Below, piece by piece: positions 10,249 through 33,315 of a DNA stretch of 64,000 bases (within the stretch, counting starts at the first letter, position 1; every line of letters starts with the position of its first letter). The position numbers and the translations under genes are program-made. The stretch is from Lepisosteus oculatus (lineage: Eukaryota; Chordata; Actinopteri; Semionotiformes; Lepisosteidae): the NCBI RefSeq assembly GCF_040954835.1, contig NC_090698.1, positions 70,191,284 to 70,255,283 of the forward strand. The letters are read 5' to 3'. The notes beneath the pieces are model-generated. The model was given only the letters and a program-made list of their open reading frames with translations, was not told the origin of the DNA and made no database searches.

Positions 10249-13200
10249 GATTGTTAACCAAATCATATGTACCAAAAAAGCCAATAACTCCAAGAACACC
10301 ATGTGTTTGACCTTTCCCTGTCAATGTACTGTAACTTAAAATGGCACTACCTCTTCTCAAAACCCGCCTTCCTGGGTTGTTTCAGCTGTTGGCTCTGACG
10401 CAGCGGAGGTCATCTTCGGGTTCAGTCATTTACAGGGGGAAACTAAACCTCCCATTAAAATACTGCTGCTCCAATAAGAATGCAAGTCACAGGGAGGGCC
10501 ATTAAAACACAACTAATTAGTGTTTGTGCCAATGGGATTTCACCGGTTGAGTTACGGTTTGTACAGCAGCTGGACAATAGAAGAGCAATGCTGCTGTAAA
10601 AGATCGGCTTGAATTCAGGTATTTATTGCAGTTAGGAGACAGACAGAAAGAGAGTTTTCTGAGGTTAGTTTCTGCGTCTGCTAGAATCATAGCAATGTCT
10701 GGTAGTACGTACGTACGCATGCAAGGAGTTTTTCTCCTCAATGAAGATGAACAAATCAGTTTTATGGTCAAGACTCCCCGATGAGTTTACGAGCAACGTT
10801 GCGATTGGCTACTACACGTGATAAGGCTGCCGTTCTGGTCTCTGCAAAACGCTGTTAACGAAGCAGCCAGAAAGAAGAACTTCAAAAATAACCTCACATG
10901 ATGTCGAGGACATTGAGTAAAGTTAACCAACGTGTTTCAAATAAAACTTTTCGGTTTCAATTCATTTTTTAATATGACCAGGGATGGTCAGCCCAGGTCC
11001 AGGAGAGCCATGATCCAGTAGGAATTTCACATCACCCCTAAATCAGCAATGTGTAAGTGTCTGGAACACATTTGTATCCATAGAAACCCCAAAACCCTGT
11101 AGCTCTCTGGGACCGGAGTTTTCCATTCCGGATTTAAACTTATTTTCCCATATTAGCCTTCAGATACTCCCATTTTATTTATGTGACTTGATCCCAAATG
11201 CTGAAATTGAAGTTTTTAAGATACACCCCAGTGTTGCTCCTGCTCGCGTCTACATGATGATACTTTCAGAATAAGATTCAAATCAAGAGATCTCGGGTGA
11301 CTGAGAAGAGGTGCTGTCCTGCAGTATATCCACACCTTTTCTGCTGGTAAAAGGCATGGCTTCATATCACTGGAGGTCGGTCATCACAATTATGTGACTG
11401 ATAAGATTAAACGTTCCACAGTGCACCCTGGGCGTGATTCTGCTTGTGACAGGTCGTAACAGGCCACGGCCACTTTCTTCTGCAAGGACTGAAAACACGT
11501 CCATCTTAAGTCTCCCTGCAACACGCAAAGGTGAGTACCACACTGAAAACTAAAGAAGAAAAAGTCAGAGGAAGATGCAACAGCCAACACGATGTGTGTT
11601 TTATTATTTTGTTGTATATGTTTCAGTGTGGAATTAGTCTCCACTTGTCCCTTTGCATCGTGCAGACCGATGTTCCTCCCCACTCAGACCTCTGAACTCC
11701 CATTGGACTTCTGTTGTTGACATGTCATGGAAACTACAGCTTCCCAGTCAGCCTGGCTCTCTCATTGCCTTTGTCAGGGTGGCATCCAGCACTTTCAGCT
11801 CTCGAAAGCCTCAGTCACACAGGCACTACTGCACCTACCCATCTCTGTTGGATGAGGGATATTTGACATTTTATTAAATGAGAAAAAAAGAAGTGTACCG
11901 TCTGTGGCTCCACAGAAAAAAATCCATAGCATCTTTTCTGTCCCCTCTTGGACAGCCTCTAGCCCCGATTCCTTCCCAGAGAGACTCATATGTTATCTGA
12001 CATCTCCTCCTCTTCTTCACAGAAGACCCTTGTTTCTCTGCCCTCTTCTTTCTTCTCGTCTTCTCTTGACTTTGCTTCTGATTGTGCTTTTGTTTCTCCT
12101 TTCAGAAGCATTTTGAACAGCTGTGCCATCCATCCAATACTTTTGAAAGGTTGTCATTTGGTATAAAACAGATAATTGGGATAATAAAAAAACATAATAT
12201 AACATTTCCAAGTGCTTAGTGCTTGTAAGAAAGAAAACTACCTGACGCTCACTGCTGAAGAGCAGTTATCAAAACCATCCAGGCATTTGTCAAACATTTA
12301 GGAAACATAAGACATTTAGAATTACATTTCCATTCAGTGTTGATTACGAGCCTTTTGAAACCCAGCTGACAGAAGAATTGACACCCCGTATCTCCAAGGA
12401 TATGAGCTCTAACAGCAGCAAGTGTTTGTGGTGACCAGAGAGGTGTGATGCTGAGCCTTCCAGGAAAAAGTGCTCCACGAGGAAGCTGAACAGAGCCACC
12501 TGCAGCTGATGACCGTAGCGTGTGTGTTCAAGGGCACACACTGCCCTGCAGGCACATGTGGCTTGCATGCTGTCGGTGGAAATAGGATTGGCCAGGGCAA
12601 TCAGCACTAATCCTGCTCCAGGGATATGGTTAGCTCATTCCACACTTGGCTTTTCCTGAAGAGCGCAGCAGGGACCCACTTCACCTCTACAGCTCCACAG
12701 GTACTGTGACTGCAGCTCCTATTTAGATTATTCACACAAGTATACAGTACGTACTGTATCTCCTCCTTGATTTTCTACAGATAGTGGTGAGATGATGTGT
12801 TTAAGACTGGCAAGGGAACTTTATGATAATGAAAACTCATATACGACAGCTAGCCATGTCCAATTATACAGGACAAATTAGGTTGTAAATCAGTGAAAGA
12901 TTTTAGAAAACAACTAAACACATATACCTTTGCATCACTATGTAAGACTGGAATTTATCATTTGAATGTCAACATGGAATTTACACAGCATAACCCTTGA
13001 AAAAGTTTTCAAATCCTAAGCAGGAACAATCCTCTTTGTTCAATTAAACTTGCACTAAAAAGGTGTGGGTGAGTAAGGCAAAAGTTTATGAATCAATTTT
13101 TTATCAGAGTTCATTTTTTTTCTTGGAGAAAGCTCTGAGGTTTCTGCTTCAGGACTAAATTATTAGTGTTAGTATTCACTACAAGTACTTTTTAATAGGA

Positions 13201-14688
13201 ACAATAACGTAGTTGTCAACATATGATTTAGCTTTTCTATTATTATAGTAATTTGAAACATAATGGCTCTGTCAAAACTGGTATTTAACAAGCTTCTGCT
13301 TTTCATAGTATGCTCACATCTTTCCTTTGTGGCCGCGTGTTTTCCGAAAAAATGAAAAACGTGAGATGGATCATCCCCGTTCTTAATGTACTTGTGAAAC
13401 ATTTCGCAGCAAACAAACAATGTTTCAACTATTTGAAATTAATAGTTTCAAGGGGTTGTTGTGAAAGGAAGACATTCAAATGTCCTATCAGTAAAATAAT
13501 TCATTTTGTTTCTCTGGTCAGAAGCTCCCCAGTTCCTTGCTCTGGTTTCTGGCCTGGTGGCCTTTGTAAATCCTCCTGACCTGTTAAGAATGTCACAGGG
13601 GATCATGCGGTTTTCAGTCTGATGTCAGCTGGGACATGGCTTAATCTAGCTCTGTTTCTATTAATATCACTTTTCCTGTCACTAACCTACAAGGACTCCT
13701 GCTCCTGCTCTGTTGGTGTACAGACCACACTGGGACCGACTGGGGCTCCAAATTGTGCAACCTCAGACTGGAGTAAATATAGAAAATAAATAATAAAAGA
13801 ATTATTAACTATATTGATATACAGTAAATCTAAATATGTGCATGTATATGCAAAAAATGTATTTTTACTGCACAGTGGCAAAAGCTACACTTTCTTCCTT
13901 GTCTCCTAAAATGTATTTACATTTTTAGTGATGCCTGGATTTGTGTTTGTGCCAAGTCATAAAATTTGTTTCAGGAAGACAAGATTTTAGAAAAAAACAA
14001 AGGCTGCATTAAACCGTGAAAAAAAATTAAAAGATGTGAAGAATTTAAGTGCCCAGTAGTAAATTTCTAGATTTCTTAGTTGCTTTTTAAAAACACTTTT
14101 ACAGTAGCTGATAAAAGTATTTGGATAAAGGGCTTAGCGATCTCTGAAATTAAATAGAAAACCTTTTGGCTCCAATGATGATGCCTAAGTGCAGTAAGAG
14201 AAGTTAAACCTGCATTAAACTTGATCTTGTATAAGATAGTAAGCACATCCTGACCTGTAATATACTACTGTACATCTTCATCTGGATGAACCATGGACAT
14301 ACTGATCCACCAATTCCATTTACAAGAGCAATGCCAGTTCCTAGACCAGAAATGCATATGGTTTCTGGCTGTCTCAGAGCCATAGCATAAGTAGAAAGAA
14401 TGGGTGCTGAACCTGGGTAAATTTCTCTTCAGGTTTTGACAAACATTTCTGGTTCATCATGTGTTCTTATTTAAAATCTTTTTGTAAGTAAATCAGGTCT
14501 CGTCTTTGCTTGCATCATTCCAGAGAAGATGTACTGTACAATCTGCACTGCGAAGCTTAAACCCTAAACCCCAGACTCATGGCTGACTTTCAAGCAGACA
14601 TTAAAAGATGTCACTCGCACTTTGACCACACTGTATCTGCTGCCTGATATCCACCAGTGTCGGTGGCCTTCACCACCTCCTCAGTCAC
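10249..14688. other. Intergenic DNA between RASGRF2 and CKMT2
   Basis: No conserved coding exon recognised on either strand. AT-rich with short homopolymers. It may contain the CKMT2 promoter and an untranslated first exon, but I cannot place them. Confidence 0.5.
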
Positions 14689-15211
14689 TGTCACGAAGCG
14701 TCTTTCAGGACCCTATGCAGACAACACTATCCGGAGAGGAGTGAGAAAACACGGGGAAAAAGGCTAGGATAGGGTCTGGAAGAAGAGCAGGGGGCGTGTC
14801 CAAGGTGCGCTGGTGCTCGGGGGGTGTCCAGGGCAAACAAGTCCAAGGGTTTCTGTGTGAGTGTCCAGAGAAAGCCAATGTCCAAAGCCGGGTGATCCAT
14901 CCTGACACAGACGAAGTTAAAAAGCCGGAGCGGGATCCGGCGAAGGGTCGGGGGAATAAAAGGGGGTAACGGGGCCAGGCGCTCCCAGTCCCGGACCCAG
15001 ATGGTCAGGACGCCGTTGTGAAGCCTATGCCTTCGAGTCGCTCCTGGACTCGCGGGCAGGCGGGCTTCCGGGTGTCCGTCTTCCAAAGGTGAGCCCGAGA
15101 ACGTCTGGCTTTTATAGGACGGGGTCAGGAACGGGAGGCAGGTGCAGGAGATCAAGAATAAACAAGGAAGGGCTGGAGCATCCTTAAGAGGAGGGGTTTC
15201 CGATCGTGACA
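14689..15211 (-). mobile_element. Solo-LTR-like element (523 bp)
   Basis: The plus strand starts TGTCACGAAGCG and ends CGATCGTGACA, so the ends are TGTCACGA/TCGTGACA. The 5 bases outside are GTCAC on the left and GTCAG on the right, a near-perfect 5-bp target duplication. TG...CA ends, a 5-bp duplication and about 500 bp length are typical of Gypsy-type LTRs left by recombination. The inside (minus strand) matches the copy at 60825 (GGCATAGGC, GCGTCCTGACC, CTGGGTCCGGG). No gag or pol remains. Confidence 0.7.
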
Positions 15212-15494
15212 GTCAGCTTCGTCTGTGCCTCTCCGGGCAGTAGCCGCAGTTTGTGTTGATCGACACACAGTATTTCTGTCAGCCATTGAGACTGGGAATA
15301 GAAAAAGCCCTTTGTATTAATGAATGAGTTGGGCAGAGTGTCATTCTGAAACTCTCGACTTTACTTCCTGATGGAGGCATTTAATCCTGCCTGCGCGAGG
15401 AACATTGGCAGTCTCTGCCTTTACAGCCTCCACGGTGAAACTCATGCCATTGTGTACACCCTTGGCTCTGCAGCGGACTCACGGACTGTCGGGG

Positions 15495-25186
<9,692 letters not shown>

Positions 25187-25287
25187 GCTCCTCGATCTGA
25201 GCGCAGCAGGGTGGCTGCTGCAGAGAAAGGCACAGCCCTGCTTCCACGAGCGACAGAACTGAAGGTCTTACACGTAATAGAGCCTCT

Positions 25288-25293
25288 AATAAA
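25288..25293 (+). terminator. CKMT2: CKMT2 poly(A) signal
   Basis: AATAAA 102 bases after the stop codon, followed within 25 bases by a GT-rich stretch (CTCTGTGTCTGTGC). A short 3' UTR is implied. Confidence 0.85.
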
Positions 25294-26639
25294 TTCTTCT
25301 AGTAAAGAGCTCTGTGTCTGTGCTTATGTTCTGTGAAAAAAATCCATCTGCACCCTAGTTTCTCTTTTAGCAATGAACTTTTAATCTTTGAAACACCTAC
25401 AACCAGATTCTATAGATTGTTTCTTTAATATATATTTTTTAATTTTGTTTTATATATATATATATTTTTTTAATTTACCAGCAGCCATATCACCCTGCAA
25501 CTCACAATTGGCAACACACTAAAACTCAGCAGAAAAGTACTATATAAGTGTGAGGAATCATAATTATGACACACAGCGGACCATTTTGATAGATATACAG
25601 CATATAAGAATTATCGTTACCCGTTTGTTTCTGACTTAATGTGCTTTAAAAACCAATAATAGCTATGACACTTTGAGGAGATATTTCAAAACTCACCACA
25701 AGGAATTGAGTGGGGGAAATAAGATATTGTCACCTAAAACACTCTGAGCCTACTGTGCCTGTAACACCATAATATGATTTATTATTTCAATTTGCACACT
25801 GAATCCTAAGGTATGATTTAAGTAACAATATTTAAGGCATTATATTCAGGATTTAAAGACTAAGCTGGATTTATCGTGTTAAAAACTTAACAGTAGGAAG
25901 AGTCACTTGATACTTTTTGAAGCTACAGTAGTTCAGTATCTTCCAAACCAAAAACAAAGTCAGCAGCACAAACATCAATAACGAGCATTTCATTAAACGA
26001 TAACCAACTTCAAGAACAAGTATTTGTGCAGATGTCTTTGAATCATTTTTCTCCTTTTTTCACACCGCAAGTATCAGAAGTGAAATGATTCCTCTTCATG
26101 TAAGACTTTATGTTACAAGACTGTGTGACAGATGGAAAGAGCTGGAGACTGCAAGCAAACTTTTCAACAGACCATCACAACTCAGTACAGGTCTTAAAAT
26201 ACTGATACCAAGGAAACATGCAAAAAGAGTTCAGACAAAATCCTCAGAGATTAGCTAATTAAAACACAGTGAATTAGACATCTCATCTCAGTCCACTCTC
26301 ATGGATAACATAGTCTAACTGTTCGTGTCCAGATATTGAAGAACTCAGAGACTCCTGATATGCAAACTGTAAAGTGTGAGTTTCAGGGGTTGTTTAGTGT
26401 GTTCTCAGCAATTACCAACTGAACAGAAGACTGTCATTATGACCTGGAACAGCAGGATGGTGGCAATGGGTTAAGGGCAGAGAATTCTCATTATCCCTAG
26501 TCACATCTGCTAAATGTCTTCTTCTGGGGGCTAATAGAGATAGAGACCTTTGTGAAAGATGGCCAAAGAAGGTAACAAAATAACAAGGTAAATGTGAATG
26601 GCTATGAATCATCCTGGTTTCTCACTTTAATCCCCCCTT

Positions 26640-26930
26640 CTGGTAAGGGTTATAGGAGCATAAAGGCACGAACTTCCAGGTTCAGAGACAGTTTCTTCCC
26701 ACAAGCTGTCAGATTACTGAACTCTACCCCCACCACTGGCTCACCCTGATTGTCTAACTTTTCCTTTTCTTTTTACCTTGTATGATTTTTAACTTGTTGC
26801 TGTTGCTGCTGCTGTTCTAGTGTTTGTGTTCTTGGTGATTCCTTTAATGTCTTTGTATTGGAGCATACAGTACATGCAAATAAGCACTTCAGTGCAGTGG
26901 TGCATCTGACGAATAAACTAACGTGAATTG
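26640..26930 (+). repeat. LINE ORF2 C-terminal remnant and tail
   Basis: A frame through 26660-26720 reads KARTSRFRDSFFPQAV-like residues, typical of the end of fish non-LTR reverse transcriptases, followed by untranslated tail ending in GAATAAACTAACG. No longer coding. Confidence 0.55.
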
Positions 26931-27574
26931 GTCTGGAAAGATTGTAGTACAGTTTTTATCAGTAAGAAGGTCAGTCATAGCTTTCTCTCTCGTTCTCTGG
27001 GGTAGAAGAAGTAAGAAGTAGTGAAGGATTTCCACCTTCTGTATTTAAAAAAGGTAGTAAAGAGGACCACTGGTTTAGAGAAATGGTGCCCATAATTTAG
27101 CATCAGCTTTAGTACACTGTTTTGTGGATTTGTTGTCCTGTCCTATGTTGTTTAACAATCAGCATGATTCCCCTAAACTTCTATGTCTCTGTTAGTTTGT
27201 AGTAAGGTTGACTCTTTTTTAAGGGGATATGTGAAGGTACAGTACCTTTGGACTGTAAAAAGCCACTCAGGCACCTTGTGTGTTTGAACGTTGATGGAAG
27301 AGAACCCGCTGCTGCTGCGTTATGGACGACAAAGTTGGTATATAGAGCATCCCTGGCCAAACAGGAAGAGCTGGGGGAAGGTGGTGAAGAGAGAGAGAGA
27401 GTGGTGCTTAGTGTAAGATGAAAGAGAGCAGGGTGCCAAAGGTACTTTATTCCTATTGAAGAGGAGTGTTGCTGGAGAAAAAGAGCTAGGAACTATGCAA
27501 TAATGAACTGAGATCTCCAGTGTGTAGAGCAAGATGAAAATGAAACAGAGCAGGGCTCCAAAGAGTGGAAATGC

Positions 27575-27599
27575 TAGTCTAGTCTAGTCTAGTCTAGTC
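27575..27599. repeat. TAGTC pentanucleotide run
   Basis: Five exact TAGTC units. Confidence 0.9.
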
Positions 27600-27640
27600 A
27601 AGGGTTGAGAATTAGTGTATAGAGAGACAAAGACAGAAAG

Positions 27641-28111
27641 TGTCACGATCGCTGCTGCTCCTCCTCTTAAGGGCGCTCCAGCACTTCCTTGTTCTGCCCC
27701 ATTACATGCACCTGTTTCTTATTTACGTTCCACCTTAAAAGCCAGACGCAGCCGTCACTCCTGGTTCCTCATTGAATCCCGCTTCGCGAGAGCCCGCGGT
27801 CCAGCTGCGTCTAGGCTCCGTTATGTTTTTAACCCTCTGTTCCTGATTCCCCCCCGCCGGTCCCGTCCCGACTCCTGGTTTTTAATTCCCATGGATGGAT
27901 CGTCTGGCATTGGACTTCTCTTCTGTTTTGGATTCCCCGTTTGGACGTTGTCTTTGTTTGTTCGCCCCGGACTCACTTCCCCCGGACACCTGCTCACCTT
28001 GGACACGCCCCTCCGTCTCCAGACCCTCTCCTGCATGATTTCCTCCCTACTGTTTCCTCACCATCCGGATCGTGTCGTCTGCATAGGGCCCGGAAAGAAC
28101 CGTTCGTGACG
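27641..28111 (+). mobile_element. Solo-LTR-like element (471 bp)
   Basis: Starts TGTCACGATCG and ends CGTTCGTGACG. It is bracketed by an exact 5-bp duplication GAAAG (27636-27640 and 28112-28116). The end GCATAGGGCCCGGAAAG matches the corresponding end of the 14689 copy (GCATAGGGTCCTGAAAG on minus). Interpreted as a Gypsy-type solo LTR. The long open frame across it is not a gene. Confidence 0.75.
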
Positions 28112-30244
28112 GAAAGCTGAGCATCATGGTGTTGCTGGCGAGAGCGCTCCTGGGCATAGTTAAGAGACCGTGTGATGGGCTGCCAGGTGAGGAGAAGCGG
28201 GGCAAGATGTGAAAGAGGCAGAGTCCACTCAGCTGTACCCAGAAGGAGGCTAACACGAGAGCCTGAATCCTGGAGGGGGTGCGAGCAGTCGTGAGGTGGG
28301 AACCGTGAAAAACAACCAGAAATCATGTGACGCGCCGACCAGTGAAAATGAGCCAATGAGCGCTGGCGTTATCGCGGGGGCATACAGTATTATCGGGCGT
28401 TTTTAACTGGTGGCAGAATAATTTTGACCTTTACCCGCCATTTTGTTACAATATCGATCAAGGCACAAAAATATATGTGAAATGAACCCGTATCCACCAG
28501 TTCGAGAACTTGCAGTAGTTTATGTATAATAGGAGCTCTTTTAGTACAAGTACATGGAATCAAACACTATTCTCTCTAGCAAGATTTTCTTCAAAGTGTT
28601 TGTTTCCAACCTTCTCCTCTAGAGATGTACCTAAACACCTGACCATCCTGGTGTCTCATAGATTATACCCAATTGAAAAGGCCTTGCATAAGTACCAACA
28701 TTTCTGAGACGGGAGCCACATTTCTTTTTACCAAGGCAGGACTGAACAGTACGGCATAGGGGAACATTAGCTTAGAGCTAATGGCCTAACATGATTGCCT
28801 GTGTGATTGGTGCTTTTTAAAATTCCGAGAGTCGGGGACAGAGAAGCACATCAAAAGATCCATCATTTGGTACCGATGGCCATAATTATCCTCAATCATG
28901 TTTTAAATGTGCCCTGGCATACGGGCAGTGCAGGCCTCCATGCCTTTCTGACGAACCCAAGGAAAGTTATGGAGCGTGACCTGAAAGAAATGTTTTGTGG
29001 AGGAATCGCTGCCATCCAAAAACTACACTCATTGCATGGGCAGCGTACATAATGACCTGTGATTAAAAAAAAAACCTTTGAGCAATGTAACCCAAACAAT
29101 GTTCTCAGAATTGGTTTTCAAAATTGGTTTAATGAAATAAAAAAAACCCACAAAATTCTTCATTCTTGGCTGTTGGTGTTGCTGTTAACTCCCCCACCAT
29201 CAAGAAGAGGCCACGGGTCTCTCCTTTTCAACCCCTTCAGGCTTGGGGCCAGAGAGCAGGTTGAGCTCAATGATTGCAGCTCAATCTTGGGTCATGTTAC
29301 TAGCTGACTGTGACCAGCGAACGTCAAACCCGCATCTGCGTATCTTGGATCTCGGCCCAACAGTGTCCCGGGTGACGCCTGTAGGCATGCAGTGCTGTCG
29401 GTGGGGGACATGCCTCTCCTCCAATCGGCACCGAGTCTGCGGTAGGGGGCATGTCTAAATGTGTATAGAAGACGAGAGGCTTTAAGGTGGGTCAGAGGAG
29501 TTCGTCTACACTTCCTCATTCCTGCTACTGAGGAGATGCATAAACAATTGGCAGTTTGAAATGTCTAAAAAAGGGTCCTATGTTATTTGTAGATTTGCAG
29601 TGTTCTACAGTACATTTCTGGAATTTAAAATGGGTTTATACAGTAGCTTTGTGTGTTTTGTCGCACATAACCAGTGGACCTCCTGCTTTTTCAATTACAG
29701 GACATGTTGCACCACTTGCCACCTGCAGGTAATCGGCTTAGTCTCCCAGATCTTCGTAGTGTCCTTGTTGCCTCTGCTTATCTGTACGTCTTCACGATTG
29801 ACCTTTAAAGGACACCAAATGCTCTCTTCAGCTTTGTACCGCATTCTTTCTCTGAAATATTAATTCGTTTTTGCATTTTAGATCTCGCACTAGCCTTGTT
29901 CATTGTGAAAACGATTGCTTTGATGTTCATCGTCTCGCCATGCATTCAGTGGCAGTTTGTCACTGTTCACAACTATTGTGAACTGGGATAATTAGCTTGT
30001 ACGAGAGATAGCGTGGTTATCATGTAGCCACTGGGCACGATCTGTCCATGTAATTGTGTGAATACCTTTTTGCATGTCTTAGGTTTAATGATGTGCTTAA
30101 TGCACTTATTTATGTTGTATTTTATTTATAGTTATATGACATTTTTAATTTGTCTAACTATAAATAAATTACTATCAATTTAAACTATTAATTTAATTTC
30201 AGATCGCACCCTTAGGAATGAAGTATTTTGAATTGAATATTTAC
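28112..30244. other. Intergenic DNA, nothing recognised
   Basis: Short open frames (for example at 28807-29052) lack family resemblance or splice context I can identify. 29200-29520 is locally GC-rich but unassigned. Confidence 0.45.
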
Positions 30245-30259
30245 TGTAATTGAAATAGT

Positions 30260-30418
30260 TCAGGTGGGTAGCTGCGTCAGCATGCGTAGGCTGCAAAGGA
30301 ACAAGTACAGTAATAGGTTTATTCCTTGCTGGGAAAAAAAGAAGAAAGAAAACACACGGCCGAAACGTTGTGATTTCTTTCTTTTTTTTTTTTTCCAGCG
30401 TGGAATAAACCTATTACT
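30260..30418 (+). mobile_element. 160-bp fold-back retroposon with 15-bp TSD
   Basis: Flanked by identical TGTAATTGAAATAGT at 30245-30259 and 30419-30433. It carries a head with GTCAGCATGCGTAGGCTGC. Then come near-complementary arms: GTAATAGGTTTATTCC in the left arm (30310-30332), whose complement lies in the right arm (30395-30417; 21 of 23 pairs). Purine- and pyrimidine-rich runs between the arms extend the fold around a loop near GGCCGAAACGTT. The target duplication length points to LINE-type retroposition. Partial relatives lie at 1170, 21760 and 57845. Confidence 0.8.
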
Positions 30419-31299
30419 TGTAATTGAAATAGTACAGCTTTTAACTACTCATTTTGTGAGCAAAGCTTTATTTTCCTCAACACCGTAAACATAAGACATT
30501 TGCCACTTTTCATGACTTTTATGATTAACAATTAATTAAGATAGTTTGTGCCTTCTTGGAGGCAGGATATGTACTGTATCATTCCAAATGCTGTCCCAGG
30601 AAATGGCCTCATCTGCAACATTCAAATCCTTATTACAAATAGTGATCACTGCTTAAGGATTATGTGAAGCCTTTACTAATTGAAAGGCATTAGATGGAGC
30701 CAGTCCCTTCATATTACCCCTGGTATGAAACAAATTATTCATTGCATGTATAGACCGCATCCCCCCCTTAGGAAACACCACTGGTACATATTGCAGAATG
30801 CAAAGAGAAGGCCCTGCAGCTGGTAAAGACTATCCTTCTTAACACCTTTAAGAAAGTGAATTATTTTATTGTTCCAATGTGAAAAAGAAAGAAGAATTCA
30901 ATCTAAAGAGAACTTATACTGTACCATTTCTTCTGTGATTTTGTGACTTCTTCTGCTGAACAATAAATCTTGTTTAGGGCTAAAGCATACAATTGGTACT
31001 GTATGCACTACAGTATATAAGAGGTACTCTACCTCACTGAAAATCAGACCTTGAAATCCGCGCTTTGATATTAGACCCAGGTGGCAGGGTTTAAACCAGA
31101 TGTAAAAATTAATGCAAAACAAAACTGACAAAATGAATTCTCAAATATGGCAAAAAATCCTGAACAAGGAATCGTATTCAATTTTTGTCACATTCAAACC
31201 ATTTATATTTAAAAAGGTTCTTAAAATCATTCACAGTCATGGAATATAAAGGAGTAAAGCTCCACACTAAAGTATCTAAAACCTGCGAGGGGGGCTGAT

Positions 31300-31632
31300 A
31301 CAAGTATTCACAGTCCTCAAAGGCACTGACAAAAGTCAACTCACCGGGCTTTTATAGAAACAACAGTGAAACGTGAACCAGGCGACACAAGTGTGGCAAC
31401 TACTGTGGGTGGAAGTGCATTTAAAATTGGAAACTGGACGAGCTGCTATACGCAATCTTCATGCAAAGGGTTGAGGGAGTCTGGAGCAAGCCACCCCACT
31501 GTGTTGTTGAAGCTGACAGGCTGGACTTCTTCAGGAAATATCTCAATGAGATTCTTGGTTCAATTAGCCACTAACTAGCAAATGGGCTGCAGTGACTGAA
31601 TGGCCTCCTCTTGTGTGTTAACCTTCTTATCT
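31300..31632 (+). repeat. LINE-like 3' end, sense
   Basis: Contains words shared with 35690-36002: AATTAGCCACTAACTAGCAA, GGCCTCCTCTTGTGTG and AACCTTCTTAT. A degenerate frame through 31440-31570 resembles the closing residues of a non-LTR ORF2. Confidence 0.6.
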
Positions 31633-32219
31633 TCACGCAGGTCCTGTGTCAATGTACATGCGCAGTGCAGGAGTGTCTCCGGTGAAATGTGCAGTTGGTT
31701 ACTCCAGAGGGACATCATCCTCCATCTGCACTTTAAGAAAGCTTAAAGTCTTTCAGTAGCTCATTAAATTCTTCAAAGAAGCTTGTGACGCGTATCCTCA
31801 TAATACTATTAGTGTGCCATACTTAAGAATCACGATGGCTGTCTAGACCAAGGCCACAGGGAAGATGCTGGTGAATGGGGGAGTGATTCAACTCTGCCCC
31901 ATATGTTTTGTCTGTAGGTATCACAACCAGGCTTACAGACCATAACTGCCATTTGGCAGCTTGTAACAAAATGCAGTTGACTATTTTAAGAGAAGAGGGC
32001 GGCATGCTGTCTGGTCCTTTTTGTTGCTGTAAAGGCAGTGGGTGTGAAGAGAATGTGTGACATGGGTCTGTGCAACAGTTTTTCCATGAAATAATTCATA
32101 ACATACCGTACAGGTCAAAGCCATCTTTGTGTATCTCTTTTGTCTCTAGTGTACCCTCACAACATGTTAGCAACACTAAAAGAACAGAAGTGTTATAGAT
32201 CCTGCTACTGTATGATGCT

Positions 32220-32480
32220 TATTGTCAAAAAGTGATCTAGTAATCTCATCCAGCCATTTTGTGAAGAATCCTTTCCTAGTTTTAAGTGCACTTTCCCATA
32301 ATTTTCACCATCATTCTCAGGTGAAATGGTTTATGTTTCACTATTCCAGTGGGTTCCAATGTTTCACTTGTCCAATGGGTTGAGTTTATCAACGCCTTTG
32401 TGGATTCTGAACACTTGAACCAGATCCCAACACAGTCTTTTCTTTACAAAACTAACATGATTATCCTGTCACTGTAGGAC
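32220..32480 (-). repeat. LINE-like fragment, antisense
   Basis: GGGTTGAGTTTATCAACGCC and GGATTCTGAACACTTGAACC correspond to the antisense family member at about 62160-62230. Strongly degraded. Confidence 0.4.
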
Positions 32481-33315
32481 AGATGCACATCACACTACTG
32501 TAAAAACAAAACGCTTATCTGTTAATTATCAAAATGAAAAGCTATAATTATAAACTATTTTTAAAGATTGATATATTGAAATTCAAGCACCGTTCATACA
32601 AATGCAGTGCTTAAATTAACAGCTGTCACTGGAAATTATACATAAGAAGTTAGCTTAACCACGAGAGGAGACAGGGAAAGCATATCTGCTATATGATCCA
32701 TAACACACAACATGGTACACATAGACATGCTCTCCCTCTCTCTGCTCATGTGAGCACAAGTGCACAGAGAAGAAGGTACAGTATGCATAATTCTAGGAGG
32801 TTACGGAAAAACACTGGCTGCAACAGATATTAAAATGGTTTTAAAATATTATGGGTGTTAATCGTGCTGAGCGCGATCACTCATGTCTCCTGTATTTCAA
32901 TATATTATTTCATCCTTGTCACACCGAATCTTGTGGTTGCCAGAAACGCACCAGGGTTATCATTTCAGGATTCTCTCCATCTCTCCCTTTTGCTTGGATG
33001 CCAGATGAAATTGGATTAGCAATGCCAGTGTGGGGTCTTTTCCATCCTCCTCACTGAAAGTCCTTTAGCTGTTGATCAGGATCATCTTAGAGTGCAAACC
33101 CAGGCAAGAGAAGAGGGGTGGATTTACTGTAGTCATGAATGCTCTTCATTTGAAGATCCCTTTCAGTAGAAGTTTCAAATTGTGGAAAAATAGAACAACC
33201 TCATCCCAATCAAGTCTGATATTTTTATTTTTATTTCCTTTTACCAGGAAATGCGAAGCTTAAATGAGAGGTAAATGTCTGTTCACTTCATAAGCACATT
33301 CCAGGACACTTGCAA

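Larger units (their letters stand above)
25311..27640. other. Intergenic DNA after CKMT2
   Basis: AT-rich, no coding exon recognised. Contains a LINE 3'-end remnant (26640-26930) and a TAGTC pentamer run (27575-27599). Confidence 0.55.
30434..33315. other. Intergenic DNA with LINE-like fragments
   Basis: AT-rich. A sense LINE-like tail lies at about 31300-31632 and an antisense one at about 32220-32480. No coding exon recognised. Confidence 0.5.

Noticed and set aside
14727-15155. 142-codon minus-strand open frame
   Set aside because: Entirely inside the LTR-like element at 14689-15211.
27615-28109. 164-codon open frame
   Set aside because: Lies across the solo-LTR-like element at 27641-28111 and is not homologous to a protein I recognise.
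28807-29052. 81-codon open frame with protein-like composition
   Set aside because: Could not be matched to any family and lacks clear splice sites; chance or an unknown old repeat.
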